From NCBI GenBank assembly GCA_949987705.1, contig OX465281.1, forward strand, positions 7,976,001 to 8,040,000: a stretch of DNA of 64,000 nt, in the 5' to 3' direction. A program made the translations under genes and the position numbers. The notes beneath the pieces are model-generated. The model saw nothing but the letters and a program-made list of their open reading frames with translations, had not been told where the DNA came from and searched no databases. Numbering within the stretch: the first letter of the stretch is position 1; each line of letters opens with the position of its first letter. This stretch comes from Thereva unica (lineage: Eukaryota > Arthropoda > Insecta > Diptera > Therevidae). Below, one piece after another: positions 1-11,600 of this stretch.

Positions 1-224
1 TTGTTCAGCTGGTAAAGGAGAAGTTTATCATTGAATTCCTTGAGGCGTTGTCTGGCTGTCTATGATTAGACGTAAAACCCTTTCTGTATCCCAAGAGCAG
101 TACTAATGCTATCAGCTTACACAATTTGGTCAGACAAAAAGTTATTTTCAGGTTTCCAGCAAATTTTTCCAGAAAAACCCAAAGAAATCTATTATAATAC
201 TACTCCACCCCAAGCTATCGTAAT

Positions 225-426
225 CTTAGAGTTCAAACGTAAGGTTCATCGACATTTCCTTGAGTACCCCAGACCCCTTCTAACCAATCCTATTCTCCTC
301 TATTCTTGAAACCAAACTTGCTACTAGACATTGTACCATGACCTTAACAACATGACAGACACCACCAGTTTGTTGAACCAACAAAGAGTGCTTCCTAAGT
401 TTGGTTTTATCATATAAAAAAAAAAG
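225..426 (+). repeat. Interspersed repeat (CTACTAGACATTG family), + copy
   Basis: It starts near GAGTTCAAACGTAAGG, passes ACTTGCTACTAGACATTG and CACCATGACC-like sequence, and ends ATCATATAAAAAAAAAA. The same order of blocks occurs at 41.54, 54.5-55.0 and 56.45 kb. The A-rich end suggests a retroposed 3' end. Confidence 0.65.
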
Positions 427-1038
427 ACCGCGCTATTCGCTTGCAGAGACTCCAACCCACTAAACCACGCTCCTCTTCTATTCTTCTCCTATACAACAGG
501 GCAGAATATTTATTCTGCTGAGGTTCCTCCCGCCCTGTAGAATTCTTCCAGCTTTAATCTTTTGTAGACTATTCTCATTGTGGTCGTAAGAATAGTGGTC
601 TTATTTCCATCCAAACCTGGAACACCAACACCATCTCTCCCCGTGAAGGGTGTAAAATGAACTGCTGACCTATCTCTTAACATCAGAGGCGTGATCGTAA
701 TCAAGGATCTGTGATAGAATGACCATATATTCCATTCCCCTTTCGCCAGACATCACCTTTGGCAATAATTTACAAATTCTACATTCGTTCTCTCATCAAA
801 GAAAACTACATTATTTGCGGTGGATCTCCTCAAAAGTACCCTATCAGGGCTAGATTTAGTTCAAAAAAGACCCTCGAAATCATCGGCGCCTTAGCGATCG
901 TACCATCGGACTAAACGGCACATAGATAATCCACGCACGAAATCATCTACTGTTCCCATTCCATGCACGCTATAAACTAGAAACCTGTTCCTAAATTAAA
1001 CATTTCGTCAATGAAACATTCCTTTTACAGTCAGTATG
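427..1038. other. No gene seen
   Basis: The short ORFs here have no recognisable motif and overlap on both strands. Nothing can be supported. Confidence 0.5.
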
Positions 1039-1134
1039 GGTGAGTTCCAAAAGGCATCACTGCAGAGTTCAGCTACAGGCTTTCAATTGCTGAATTCTGC
1101 AGTGATACCGCAGTGATGCATTTTGGAACTCACC
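1039..1134. repeat. Short hairpin-forming inverted repeat
   Basis: GGTGAGTTCCAAAA at 1039 pairs with TTTTGGAACTCACC ending at 1134. The inner GCATCACTGCAGAGTTCAGC pairs with GCTGAATTCTGCAGTGAT, with an 11-bp duplicated bulge on the right arm. Probably a tiny MITE or MITE end pair. Confidence 0.8.
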
Positions 1135-1149
1135 TTATTTCCGAACTGC

Positions 1150-1262
1150 CACAACACCCAAGAGTTCAAATGCAGTGTTCCTAGCCACCTCCTCCAACGG
1201 CTTGACTTATCATAACCTCAAATCTCGTCTTTAACTCGAGTTAGACATTATACTATACATTG
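1150..1262 (+). repeat. Interspersed repeat (CTACTAGACATTG family), weak partial copy
   Basis: AAGAGTTCAAATGCAGTG, GCCACCTCCTCCAACGG and TTAGACATTATAC follow the family order just upstream of SINE copy 1. Strongly diverged. Confidence 0.45.
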
Positions 1263-1274
1263 CCCCATGAAGTG

Positions 1275-1748
1275 GGGCCTCGGTAGTCTAGGGGTAAGGC
1301 GCCTGACTACTATCCCCAGAGGTCCCGGGTTCGATTCCCGGCGGTGCCACGGTCCTAGCCTTTCCCAATTTCCCGCCTACATAACTTTCCTTCTTTCTTC
1401 TTCCCTCTTTGCATTCCTGATTCCTCCCGTCATAGCCTTCACTAGTTCTCTTCCCCGCTCCACCAAGCGCATATCATCGTTTGGTTGATGAGATTCAACT
1501 CGTTTCAGGAGGCATAACACTCCAGCGAGTTGTTCTCGATGCCCCGATGTCAGAGTCGCGAAATGGTTGGGAGTAGGTGAAATAAAAATACCGCAGGTAG
1601 GTTGTGACAGTTCTTTCCTTCACTTCTCTCTCTATCTTCCGACTAGAGCTGCTGTTCGACATTTCAAAAATAAATACATGGTCGACAGTACAAAGGGGCC
1701 TTCCCTAAGTCTCTAGTGTGCCACATAAAAAAAAAAAAAAAAAAAAAA
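1275..1748 (+). mobile_element. tRNA-derived SINE, copy 1
   Basis: The head has RNA polymerase III boxes: an A box around TAGTCTAGGGGTAAGG and a B box GGTTCGATTCC, followed by a pyrimidine-rich body and a poly(A) tail at 1728-1748. It is about 93% identical over 470 bp to the copy at 30408. The head looks most like tRNA-Pro (inference). It cannot be a working tRNA gene because the acceptor stem does not pair properly. Confidence 0.85.
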
Positions 1749-2301
1749 GTAGTGACCAACGACATGACGTACTGGTTTTACAAAGGGTGGAAGGTGAGCT
1801 TCGAGCATCTAAAAAGTTTGTAATCCTCGTCTATAGTTTCGTCTTTGCATACTGAAAGCATCACGATTCATCCCATAAACTGATTAAGATCGTAGCTTGC
1901 TTCTCCACGATCACTATCGGTGGAACTAATGTTTGGGGTGAGTTTTTTTGTCTAACGGCGATATCTGACGTCGAACGATCTTTGTTTCGTCCCTTGCATT
2001 TTTAATAAATTGGTCATGGATATGCTGGCAACCGTTCACCAAAATGTCAATAGTAATCTAAGATGGGAAAACGCTTAGTCTCTATATGACTATAATTTTG
2101 CTCGTATTTTTTGTCCCACAGTTTTTTCATCAACGGCTAGTATGCAGTTCTGACCTAACCACTGTCAGAGTTATAAAGCTTCGTCTTTAAATTTGTCCTC
2201 TTACATTTGGCAACATCCTCGCAATGATCGCACTATTTCTGGCTAGCCTCCACGATGGAATAATTTGTCCAGTGTCAGTCAGCCTCAAAGCAGGCATATA
2301 T
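1749..2301. other. No gene seen
   Basis: A+T-rich single-copy-looking sequence between SINE copy 1 and the palindrome. No feature supported. Confidence 0.5.
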
Positions 2302-3723
2302 AGTCCAATCAATCTACGGAATCACCATGTTAATTTCCAGACAATTGAAGGCAGGAAAAAAAAAATATGGGCGTGTAGAACACTTAATTTGAAGAATGAT
2401 AGCGTTTTTTTTTTACGGAACTGCATTGGCGAACTTAACCTAAAAAATTCGCAAAAGTCAAAAAACCGGTTTTTCGCTAATAAAACAAAAAGTTGAGCTT
2501 GGATCCGAAAAAGTTAAATTATAAAGTTATAGGTATTAAAATTATCTTTCAATTGATGTGGTACAAAATATTGGTTAGTGTCTTATACATGGAGAAAAAT
2601 GCTAAAAACCGCTAAAAATCGCTTCTTTTTCTTTTATTTTTTTCTTTTTATTGATGCGTCCTAGAAACTTTTTATTTGGTGAAAATGTTGCTTTTGGCAA
2701 TCTGAAAACTCATTATTTTTTTTGGCTCGAAATTTTGCAAAATATGGGTGTAATTTCGATTTATGTAAAAAAAAAGCGTTTTCGTAAAATCCTTCGTCTA
2801 CAGCTCCTCGACCTCGTAGGACATTTTTTCGAAGCTCTTTTTCTTCGTTAAGAGTTGGACTATCATGCACTATAAGTTAAAATTGGAGTTTTTCAATTTT
2901 ATGTACAAAAAACTCCACCGCAAAAAGACAAGTTTTTTTGCCGCAAAAAAGACAAGTTTTTTATTTCATTATTTTTCGACTCTAACCTAATATTTAACAA
3001 AAGTTTATATTTTTTTAGAGAATAAATATGTAATTTGGTCATACAGTAGGTTAGAGTCGAAAAATTATGAAATAAAAAACTTGTCTTTTTTGCGGCAAAA
3101 AAACTTGTCTTTTTGCGGTGGAGTTTTTTGTACATAAAATTGAAAAACTCCAATTTTAACTTATAGTGCATGATAGTCCAACTCTTAACGAAGAAAAAGA
3201 GCTTCGAAAAAATGTCCTACGAGGTCGAGGAGCTGTAGACGAAGGATTTTACGAAAACGCTTTTTTTTACATAAATCGAAATTACACCCATATTTTGCAA
3301 AATTTCGAGCCAAAAAAAATAATGAGTTTTCAGATTGCCAAAAGCAACATTTTCACCAAATAAAAAGTTTCTAGGACGCATCAATAAAAAGAAAAAAATA
3401 AAAGAAAAAGAAGCGATTTTTAGCGGTTTTTAGCATTTTTCTCCATGTATAAGACACTAACCAATATTTTGTACCACATCAATTGAAAGATAATTTTAAT
3501 ACCTATAACTTTATAATTTAACTTTTTCGGATCCAAGCTCAACTTTTTGTTTTATTAGCGAAAAACCGGTTTTTTGACTTTTGCGAATTTTTTAGGTTAA
3601 GTTCGCCAATGCAGTTCCGTAAAAAAAAAACGCTATCATTCTTCAAATTAAGTGTTCTACACGCCCATATTTTTTTTTTCCTGCCTTCAATTGTCTGGAG
3701 AATTTCCGTAGATTGATTGGACT
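2302..3723. repeat. Near-perfect 1.4-kb inverted repeat (foldback element)
   Basis: The left arm (2302-2988) and right arm (3048-3723) are reverse complements over about 680 bp with only a few indels, one being an extra CACCATGTTAATTT near 2329. They are separated by a 59-bp loop. The ends read AGTCCAATCAATCTACGG and its complement. A possible 3-bp duplication, ATA, flanks an end written as TAGTCC. The small ORFs on both strands are mirror images and not genes. Probably a foldback-type non-autonomous transposon or a recent inverted duplication. Confidence 0.92.
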
Positions 3724-4774
3724 AATAAGGGGTTTTTTCGAGATTGAGCGGTTTAAAATTGAACAGAGTTAACAACGCAGCAGTTGGTGTCTGAGAATAG
3801 TCAGAGCCATATACGTAATTCTGTAGCCGTTACTGGTGATCACTATCATGATATTTTGAACATTCCGGGCCCTGATTGAATCATACGTGGTTCTAACAAG
3901 ACAGTACCAGATTACACACGTGCTACGATACAAGTTGTATACATCGACCTAGAAGGTACAGGCTCTGCGGTAGTCCAAGAAATTTATGTGGGTTTGTTCA
4001 GCAGGCTTTCTAGAGGAGTTAGGCATCTGGTATTACCCTTAAGTATTGGCTTGTGGAGGTGAACCTAAGCATATTTCTGCGAAAACCAGTACGGAGTCTG
4101 TTTCCTGATAAATGACAAGGCTTGGGAAGGATTCATACTGAGTCCTGTACTATCCCACATATTACAGAACGAGTCAATAATGATAAAACCATTTTCGTAT
4201 TGTGGACGAAATTTTTTTTCCATCGAGTAGCTATAGAAATGCACCTAGAAAAAGCTACGAAAAGTGAGATTATCCTGTTGTAATAATGCTCTCCCACGTT
4301 TCCTGTAAATCGATGAACATTAATTTATGAGATATTAATATAGACTCGGTCCAGTGTTGCCAAAAACTCGTTTTCTTTTCCTCTCAACATCGATAAAGGC
4401 TGCCGGTACGATTTTTGGCTTAAAATTCCACTTTTTAAGGTCTAGATGGTGTTAGTGGACTTCCCTCCTAATGCGGGCATTGGATGGAACACATTGGCCG
4501 ACTTGGAACTTAAATAACCTAGACTTATCAAAAACCCTAAAGTACTAGAGCTTAGACATTAAGCACACTATTACAACTTTCTTCAAAGATATTGTCCTTG
4601 CTAAAACATTACACTGAACATGAAGGAAATTGCAGGGAACTCTACTTTTCTAAGTGCTGTCTCCTAGCTTTATTAAAAATCGCTCCTGCTATCGTTAAGT
4701 GCCCTCTTATCTCTTTTTTTTTTCTTTTGTAAACAAACTAAACACCACTAATCAAAATTATCATTTCCTTCCAG
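3724..4774. other. Upstream region of the LRR gene
   Basis: No ORF or repeat recognised. It may hold promoter or 5' UTR exon sequence, but no initiator or TATA signal can be assigned with confidence. Confidence 0.4.
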
Positions 4775-4919
4775 ATGACACCATCAAATCATAAATCGTA
4801 AAAATCACAACTTCACTGCATCATAATCAGGCAGTCGAAAGAGTCGCCGCCGCCGCCATCATTCATCATCGGACATTGGAAACGCCCCATCATCAGCCAA
4901 GCTACAGAAGACGATAACG
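4775..4919 (+). promoter_or_regulatory. Probable 5' UTR exon of the LRR gene with a short uORF
   Basis: A pyrimidine-rich tract ending TTCCTTCCAG at 4774 looks like a splice acceptor, so 4775-4919 may be the 5' UTR part of the first coding exon. It starts with an ATG that opens a uORF of eight codons closing with TAA at 4801, ahead of the main ATG at 4920. A GCC trinucleotide run lies near 4847. The upstream non-coding exon and promoter were not identified. Confidence 0.4.
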
Positions 4920-5690
4920 ATGCATTCACACTATCCATGGCGATGGCTACTACTGGCGATTATACTCCTCAAGCAAGCCCAGAGCTTCTGTCCATCAAAG
5001 TGCACGTGCGTGGACTCATACTCCCGCACCTCCTGCATCGGTGCTAACCTGGATGTCCTGCCGATCCAGCTGAATCCCGACACGAAATACATCAATCTCA
5101 CTCTCAACTCGATTCGCAGCGTGGACTTTGTGCTGTCGTTCTACATGCAGCTCGAGGTGCTGGACCTGTCACAGAATCGGATCGAAACATTGGGCTCGAA
5201 GAACTTCGAGTACCAGAAGGAGCTGAGAACGTTGAATGTGAGCAGGAACAGCATTCCGAGCCTGGATAAGGACGCCTTCAAGGGCTTAGGCAACTTGCTG
5301 CTGCTGGATTTAAGCTACAACAAAATCGAGTCCATCCATCCGACAGCGATGCTCGACTTGACCAGCCTCATAGAGCTGGACCTGACCAATAACTTCGTGA
5401 CGAGCATGGAGGATGGAGTGTTCAAGAACATGATATCGCTGGAGATATTAATATTCAAGAACAATCAGCTCCTCGACGTGCCTGCCAACAACCTGGCATA
5501 CCTGCGATCAATTAAGTCCTTGGATTTGTCGGACAATCTGATAGAGTCTGTGAAGAACGAAACGTTCGAGGGACTGAAGGACCTGGTTGTGCTGAGCATG
5601 AGTGGCAATGTCATATCGGAGCTGGCTTTGGGCTCCTTTGACGGCCTCGTCGGACTCAAGCACATGGACGTTGCAGACAATAACTTAACG
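4920..5690 (+). CDS. LRR protein exon 1 (signal peptide, N-cap, first LRRs)
   Basis: The ATG at 4920 has A at -3 and opens a hydrophobic leader. The exon encodes residues 1-257 and ends after the DNNLT of an LRR. The donor is GTAAGT at 5691, phase 0. The exon is rich in G and C at third codon positions compared with the A+T-rich flanks, as expected for real coding sequence. The open frame continues only four codons into the intron. Confidence 0.93.
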
Positions 5691-8600
5691 GTAAGTTCTG
5701 ACCTGTAATCAATTTCAATTCCAACTTGAAAACCTCATATTACTCGGTTGTTTACGCCATGACAACCCATTACCACTGACCCCTCTGATCCGTGTGTACG
5801 GTAGCACTCTCACCAGGAGGGGTTGGGCTTGACTTCAGTGCAGGGTTTTATTTTTTGTAGCAAGTAAACATTTTACGACATCATAAATTCTAATTTGAAA
5901 AGTTTCCTTTTTTTTGCTATACAACAAGTCTGCTAGAAAGTCCTTGCTGTATTCTTTCACGGCGGTTCCTTAATATCTGAACGAGTGTATAGCACCTGCT
6001 GATCCGTCACCCTCAAGGATTCCGGACTTTCGTCCTGATTCTACGGCAATAAAAGCCTGTTGGTGGCGCGCGGTGGCGCAACTTGTATATATCTGCAGGA
6101 GCTTTACCGGTAATTCAATCTTGTTAGTTGCCAACTTCATTGGGGACGTTTGTAACATAAACTTATCGTCTACCGCTTGCAAGGATAAAAAGGACGAAAA
6201 AAATGCTTTCAATGTAACGTCAACGGCACTAGTCGCTACACCACTCCGGAGTTGCCACTCGAAAGTTTTATTTATTTTTTTTAGTGGGGGATAAACGTGA
6301 TTTCCACTTGAAATCGCAGAGAACGACCCACTTTCAGGTCGCCATCTCTTTGGTAATGAATGAATGTTTTTTCATTCCGGCATAGTGTCGAGGAATGGGG
6401 TGCAAAAATGTCGGGGGTGGTGGCACTAGTTTCTGTTGAGGCAAAGTGAAATTTTATCGATTTTAAATATAACCGCCGCCGCCTGTGTACAGTGTTGTTG
6501 ATGTTGAAATGACCCAGTTTGCGATTAGAAGCCGATGACGAACTCGTTCCGTGCTATTTCTTGTTGTTAAGGGGTGGTTTCGCCTTTAAACTGTATTTAT
6601 TACGAGAACCCAGGACTTAGTATATAGTTTGATGACTTGCAATATGGTTTTGAGAACGAATTGAAATGCTGACATTGTTTCTGAAAGGCACTGAAATATC
6701 CTTAAGATTGCAGAAAGTTTTTAATGAATCGTTGACGAACTTCTGTTCTGTACGTACTAACTTGAAGTTTGTGACTCTTACAGAAGGTATACAAATGTGA
6801 TTATTACTGATTGGTTTTGGTGGTATTGGTGGTAGTTGTTGCTGCTTTTACCATAAATTTACTTAACTGAACTAATTGAAACTAAAACTGCATTAATAAA
6901 GTTGGTTGATGCCTTTAGCAACACTCAACTTCGACGAATGGAACAGGAATATGGACAAGCTATGAATTACAACTTTAGAAAATATGCAATAACATTGTCA
7001 ATAAAATACAGTGGAGCTTGAGTAGCTCGAAGCTGAAAGGACCAATAAAAAATTGTGAATTACCTAGAATAGCGCCGAGGCGCTGGGGGCAGAGAAGGAA
7101 TCAAAACCAAAATTCGAAAAAAATATTCGAAACCAATTTGACTGGATTGGGGTACGCCAATGTTATTACTTGTTTTCAAAAGGCACTAATTTTGTTTCTA
7201 AATAAAAAGAGAAGGTTCTGTTTGTTAATTATGAAGGTCTATTTAAAATCGTATGGATTTTTTCAATTACATAAGCTACGAGCCACAGTCAAATCGCCAC
7301 CACAAGAGTTGAGCACATTCAGATTTGTTTCACAGAGTTTGCCATTCCTTTTTTCAGTTTTCTCCTTTAATGCTACCAATAATAATAACGGGTTGGCGAA
7401 TTAGACTTCTTTTTTCGTGTCATTTTTCTGCCTTATAAACAAAGGTTAAGGCGCCCACCATTCCGGAGGTCCGTGGTTCGATTCCACTCCACAGCAAAGT
7501 GTTTTGTCTTTTCACATTTTATATGAGGAAGTCGTAGGGGCTACCTTTGTATTGCCAGTCCGTCAAAGGGTGACTCCTAAGCTTCATCGTATCACAAAAT
7601 GGGTGTGGTAATAGGCTCAACCTGAAGGATATGGAATGTTAGATCAGTAGATGGAGTCTGTTGAATGCTGTAAGAAGTGGCAACGAACTTTGAGTAGGAT
7701 CTTAAAATAAGCCGATTGGGCTAGTCTGGTGGTGCGGAAATAATTTTGCCGTGCCGGTGGTTTTCTTATTTCAGTGAAACCATCGCTATGATAGTAGCGA
7801 TAGAATGAAGTCCGTGCGACTATATTGCTTCGACGACTCAATGAGTCAATGGTATTGTCTCCGATGAGTATAAAGTCGTAGTTTCACACTTTGTCCAGTT
7901 ATGACAAGTCGGTTAAAAGCCCCCATACACGATCAAATTGGATGTAGATTCATCCAGTGTTTCATTAAATCCAAGCGCGCAAAGATTTTCGATCGGCTGA
8001 CTGGCTCTCAATCGACAGTTTTGATTGTACATCCGCACTTCGATGTACATCCAATCGTGTATAGGGGCCCTAAGGGGTCCCAGCCAGCATATGCGAAATG
8101 AGGTTGACAATTATTCACCGAGTCCCTGGCTGAAGGAGGTATTTGCCTTCCATAAGAAAGCCCAGACTGGGAATGTGTGATGATTCCAAAGTAGGTCCTC
8201 AGTTATTATATTAAGAGATGAGTGTTTAGTCCAAAATTGTCCACTAAAATGGAAAGGGTCCAAGCTTTTTCTTAGACAAGACAATACTTCGTTTGTTGTA
8301 GCTACAGGCAAGGATGACTTCGATGCCCATGTTGACCACCATCTAAAATGCAAGGTATGGCACATACTTGTCGTATATTGTCGAAGACGTAAGAATACTT
8401 TGGTTTCCTCTTTGTATAAAGGAGTAACAAAACTTTGTTCTTTTTCTAATCACAATGCTTTTTGTTTCAATTTCTTTACTGTGGCTTGCGTAAGCTTATG
8501 AATCGAGTTATACGCGGTTGCCACAGTACTATCATCAGCGAAGCAGTGTGTTGGAATTAGTGCCTTCCAACAAGGTCGTTTAACAAGATAGAAATAAGGC

Positions 8601-11600
8601 CCAGCAGTGAAGCTGTGATATGAGTTGAATGAAGTACTGCAGAAAACCACCAGAAATATCGTGAGGTGTAGATTTGACGCCATCCAATGCTACTTTTATT
8701 GAACTGCCAAAAAGAAAACTTTCAATACAGCTCTTCAGATCTAAGTTGACACCAATAGGTTGGAGTTAAGCCAAGAGACCGTAGTGTCATATTCTGTTGA
8801 AAGGGTTAGAGATATTTAGACCAGATAGAATAGACTCACGAAACAGATGCCTCAGAGAGATCAATGTCAACAATTTTACTGGACTTGACAATATACTCTC
8901 TATAGGATCGGCTTTAGCTAAACTTCACCGTGTCCTATCATATTTATCCTGAATTTAACCCGACACTTAAGGTCTCATCCACTTACAGGCGGCCGGCAGG
9001 CCATAACCTCTCCGGCTCGATGAAAGCCAAATATTACCTCAGTCTGACTGACTAACAAGCCGTTGACTGCAGGTCACCTCACGATTCACCACAAGCATCC
9101 AGGCGAAGTTGTTTAGCGTAGTAGGTTATTAATTCAAGTGAAAAATGTTCATGGCCTCAACGAAAACTTCAAATGGAATAGAAGGGCAGATCTTCGAGCT
9201 TGTACTGATGATAAATTTCCACACACGCAAAGATTTTTGCCACTTTTCATTGACTGCAGGCCTCATTCAGTTGGCGGTCGGTATATGTGATGGCGAGAAA
9301 CGTTTATGACATGGCCTGTGTGAATACGGTTCTTTAGAACCTTCTCTACCTACCAATAGCAATTATTTACATTCTCTCCAAAAGCATGGAGAAGATAATC
9401 AACAAAAAGCTTATGGGGTATCTAGAGTCTAAGGCAGATGGTGCACGGCTCAATACATTGACTCAATTCCTAAGTCAATTGTCAATTAAGAAGCCAAGGG
9501 TGGTCAATCCCGCAAACTTCACTGGGATCCCCTTCAGTAGGTACTGGGGGGACTTTGGTCTGAAATAAACCTCCGTTCGGCCGGTTTGCGACCAATCTCA
9601 TTAAGGTCACTAAAAAGTATGTTAATGGCTAATTAGTCACTAATAATTGGTAATTTACACATTTTTTAATGACCTGAATGACTTCGGTCACAAACTAGTC
9701 AAAGGGTTGTTCGCATGCCAAAGTGCCCCAGTACCTACTCCCTTCATTGGTCTAACGACTAACAATGACAGTTAGAAATGATCAATGCATTGACCCGTGT
9801 AGCATGGTGCTAAGCGAATCCTGAATGACAAAAAATACGGCTTTAGACTAGCGTTCCTTTTCTGCTAATTTTTACTATTTTTTACACTTGCGTACTATCA
9901 ACTGCACTTGCTCTTATAAACGAATAGATATCACTTGCAATTACGCAATTGAAATCCGCTAGGGGGAAAGCGGCCATTTCGAGTCTATTGTGAATTATTT
10001 TCACTTACGCCATTACCCGCTAGATGGCTTTTATTTGTGTCGAGCTGATTTACTCATATAAAAAAGTCCATAAATAAAACTTCAGTCGTATAATTATCAA
10101 AAATTATTATCTTTCGTTTTACTTTAGAAATTATCGCATTAATTTCTCCATTGTGTCACAAATTCTTCTTTTAAGAATTTTTTAATTTTAAAGTTTAAAG
10201 TAACGTCAAAAATTTCAAGTGAGATTTTACTCAAATCAGAAAATTTTGCGTTCCTTTTCTGCTCTGCTCACAAGTACTAAATAGTAGAAAAGGAACGCAG
10301 CTACTAAAATCGATTTGGTAAGTCTATAGTTTGGTCGCTGTCGATTATATCCAACCTTTTGATGTCCACAGTCGGATTGTAATAATAATCAAATTTCTTT
10401 TAGTGGACTAGGACAATTGTGCCTGCGAGCCATTCTATCAGCATCTTTCTGCTCCTCCGTAATTTGAAAATAACAGAATGTGAGGCATTAATAGAGACAT
10501 TAATATGCTGGTTATATAACACTACGAAGTCCTACGAGGTCAGATAAGACTTACAATGCAAAAATCATTTCTGAAATCTGTCAAGAATAGAGAATCCATC
10601 ATTTCCAGCACTTTTAACACTGCTATCCATTCTTAGTAGTTTAATTTGTGTTTAAAACTTATGACAGAAAATCTGCGGTACATCCTAACGGACGGAATTC
10701 TCAACTTTTACAATCCCCTTCCCATTCTTGTTAAAGCTCAAAACTCCTCTTAAATCATTTCTTGTCACTTTAATCAGATGCACCCTCTACAAATAAATCC
10801 TCACCCATAACAAATTGTTTTCAATCAGCGTCAGGTTCTTGTTTTTCATGCTGTCTTCACTCTCTCCGAATAGCACGCAAATAATGTTCAGTAAAGCATA
10901 AAAAATTCGCAAACAAAACCCTTTCCAAAACACCCCCACCCCACCCCCAATGTACACGAAATTTGCATCCACAAAATCTCATTTTATCATACAAAATCCT
11001 ACAAGCTGCAGCGATATCCTCTCTTGTGTCCATCTCGTTTTTTTTTTTGGGTGAACCCCAACCCCTAAAGTTTTTGCGGGGGTGCAGAGTATGGCATAGT
11101 TGTATTGTCATTTCCTGGCTGCGTTCATTGCTGGGGTCCCTATATAGTACTGTGCGGCATATCCCTTTTTTGTTTGGCCATTCTACAACTACTATGGGAC
11201 ATTATGCTGGATAGGGCCAGGCATCCTCCGGCACGCGATGTTATTCCACATGCCATGATGCAGCAGAGATTCCGGGGGCGAATATAATAAAATTGAAATT
11301 CCCGAATACTAAAATCCCTGTGAGAGCTGAAAGTTGCTCTCCATTTATGTGAAACGCAAACCCAAGTTGTCAGCCTCGAAGGGTTACATAAGCGCCAGCT
11401 GGGCGGACCCTTTATAAAGCGAATATTTCACTTTCTAATATGCAAACTCTGACATCGTCCCCCGGTGCAGTCTTGTGGCTGTGCCATAAAGCTCCTTTAT
11501 ATAATGCAATGCCTTCTTCCTTCGTGCGCTCCTTATAGTCCTGTCGACGACGTTGTAGCGGCACACTATGTCCGCCCCCGACTTATGGATATTAATTTCC

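Noticed and set aside
1267..1350. Possible tRNA gene
   Set aside because: A and B boxes are present, but the ends do not pair as an acceptor stem, and the same head occurs with a 400-bp body and poly(A) tail at 30408, which marks a SINE.
2651..3363. Small ORFs on both strands giving the same peptide start (MHDSPTLNEEKEL...)
   Set aside because: They are mirror images produced by the palindrome arms; composition is A+T-driven and no family is recognised.
5465..5680. - strand frame inside LRR exon 1
   Set aside because: Antisense shadow of the LRR coding sequence.
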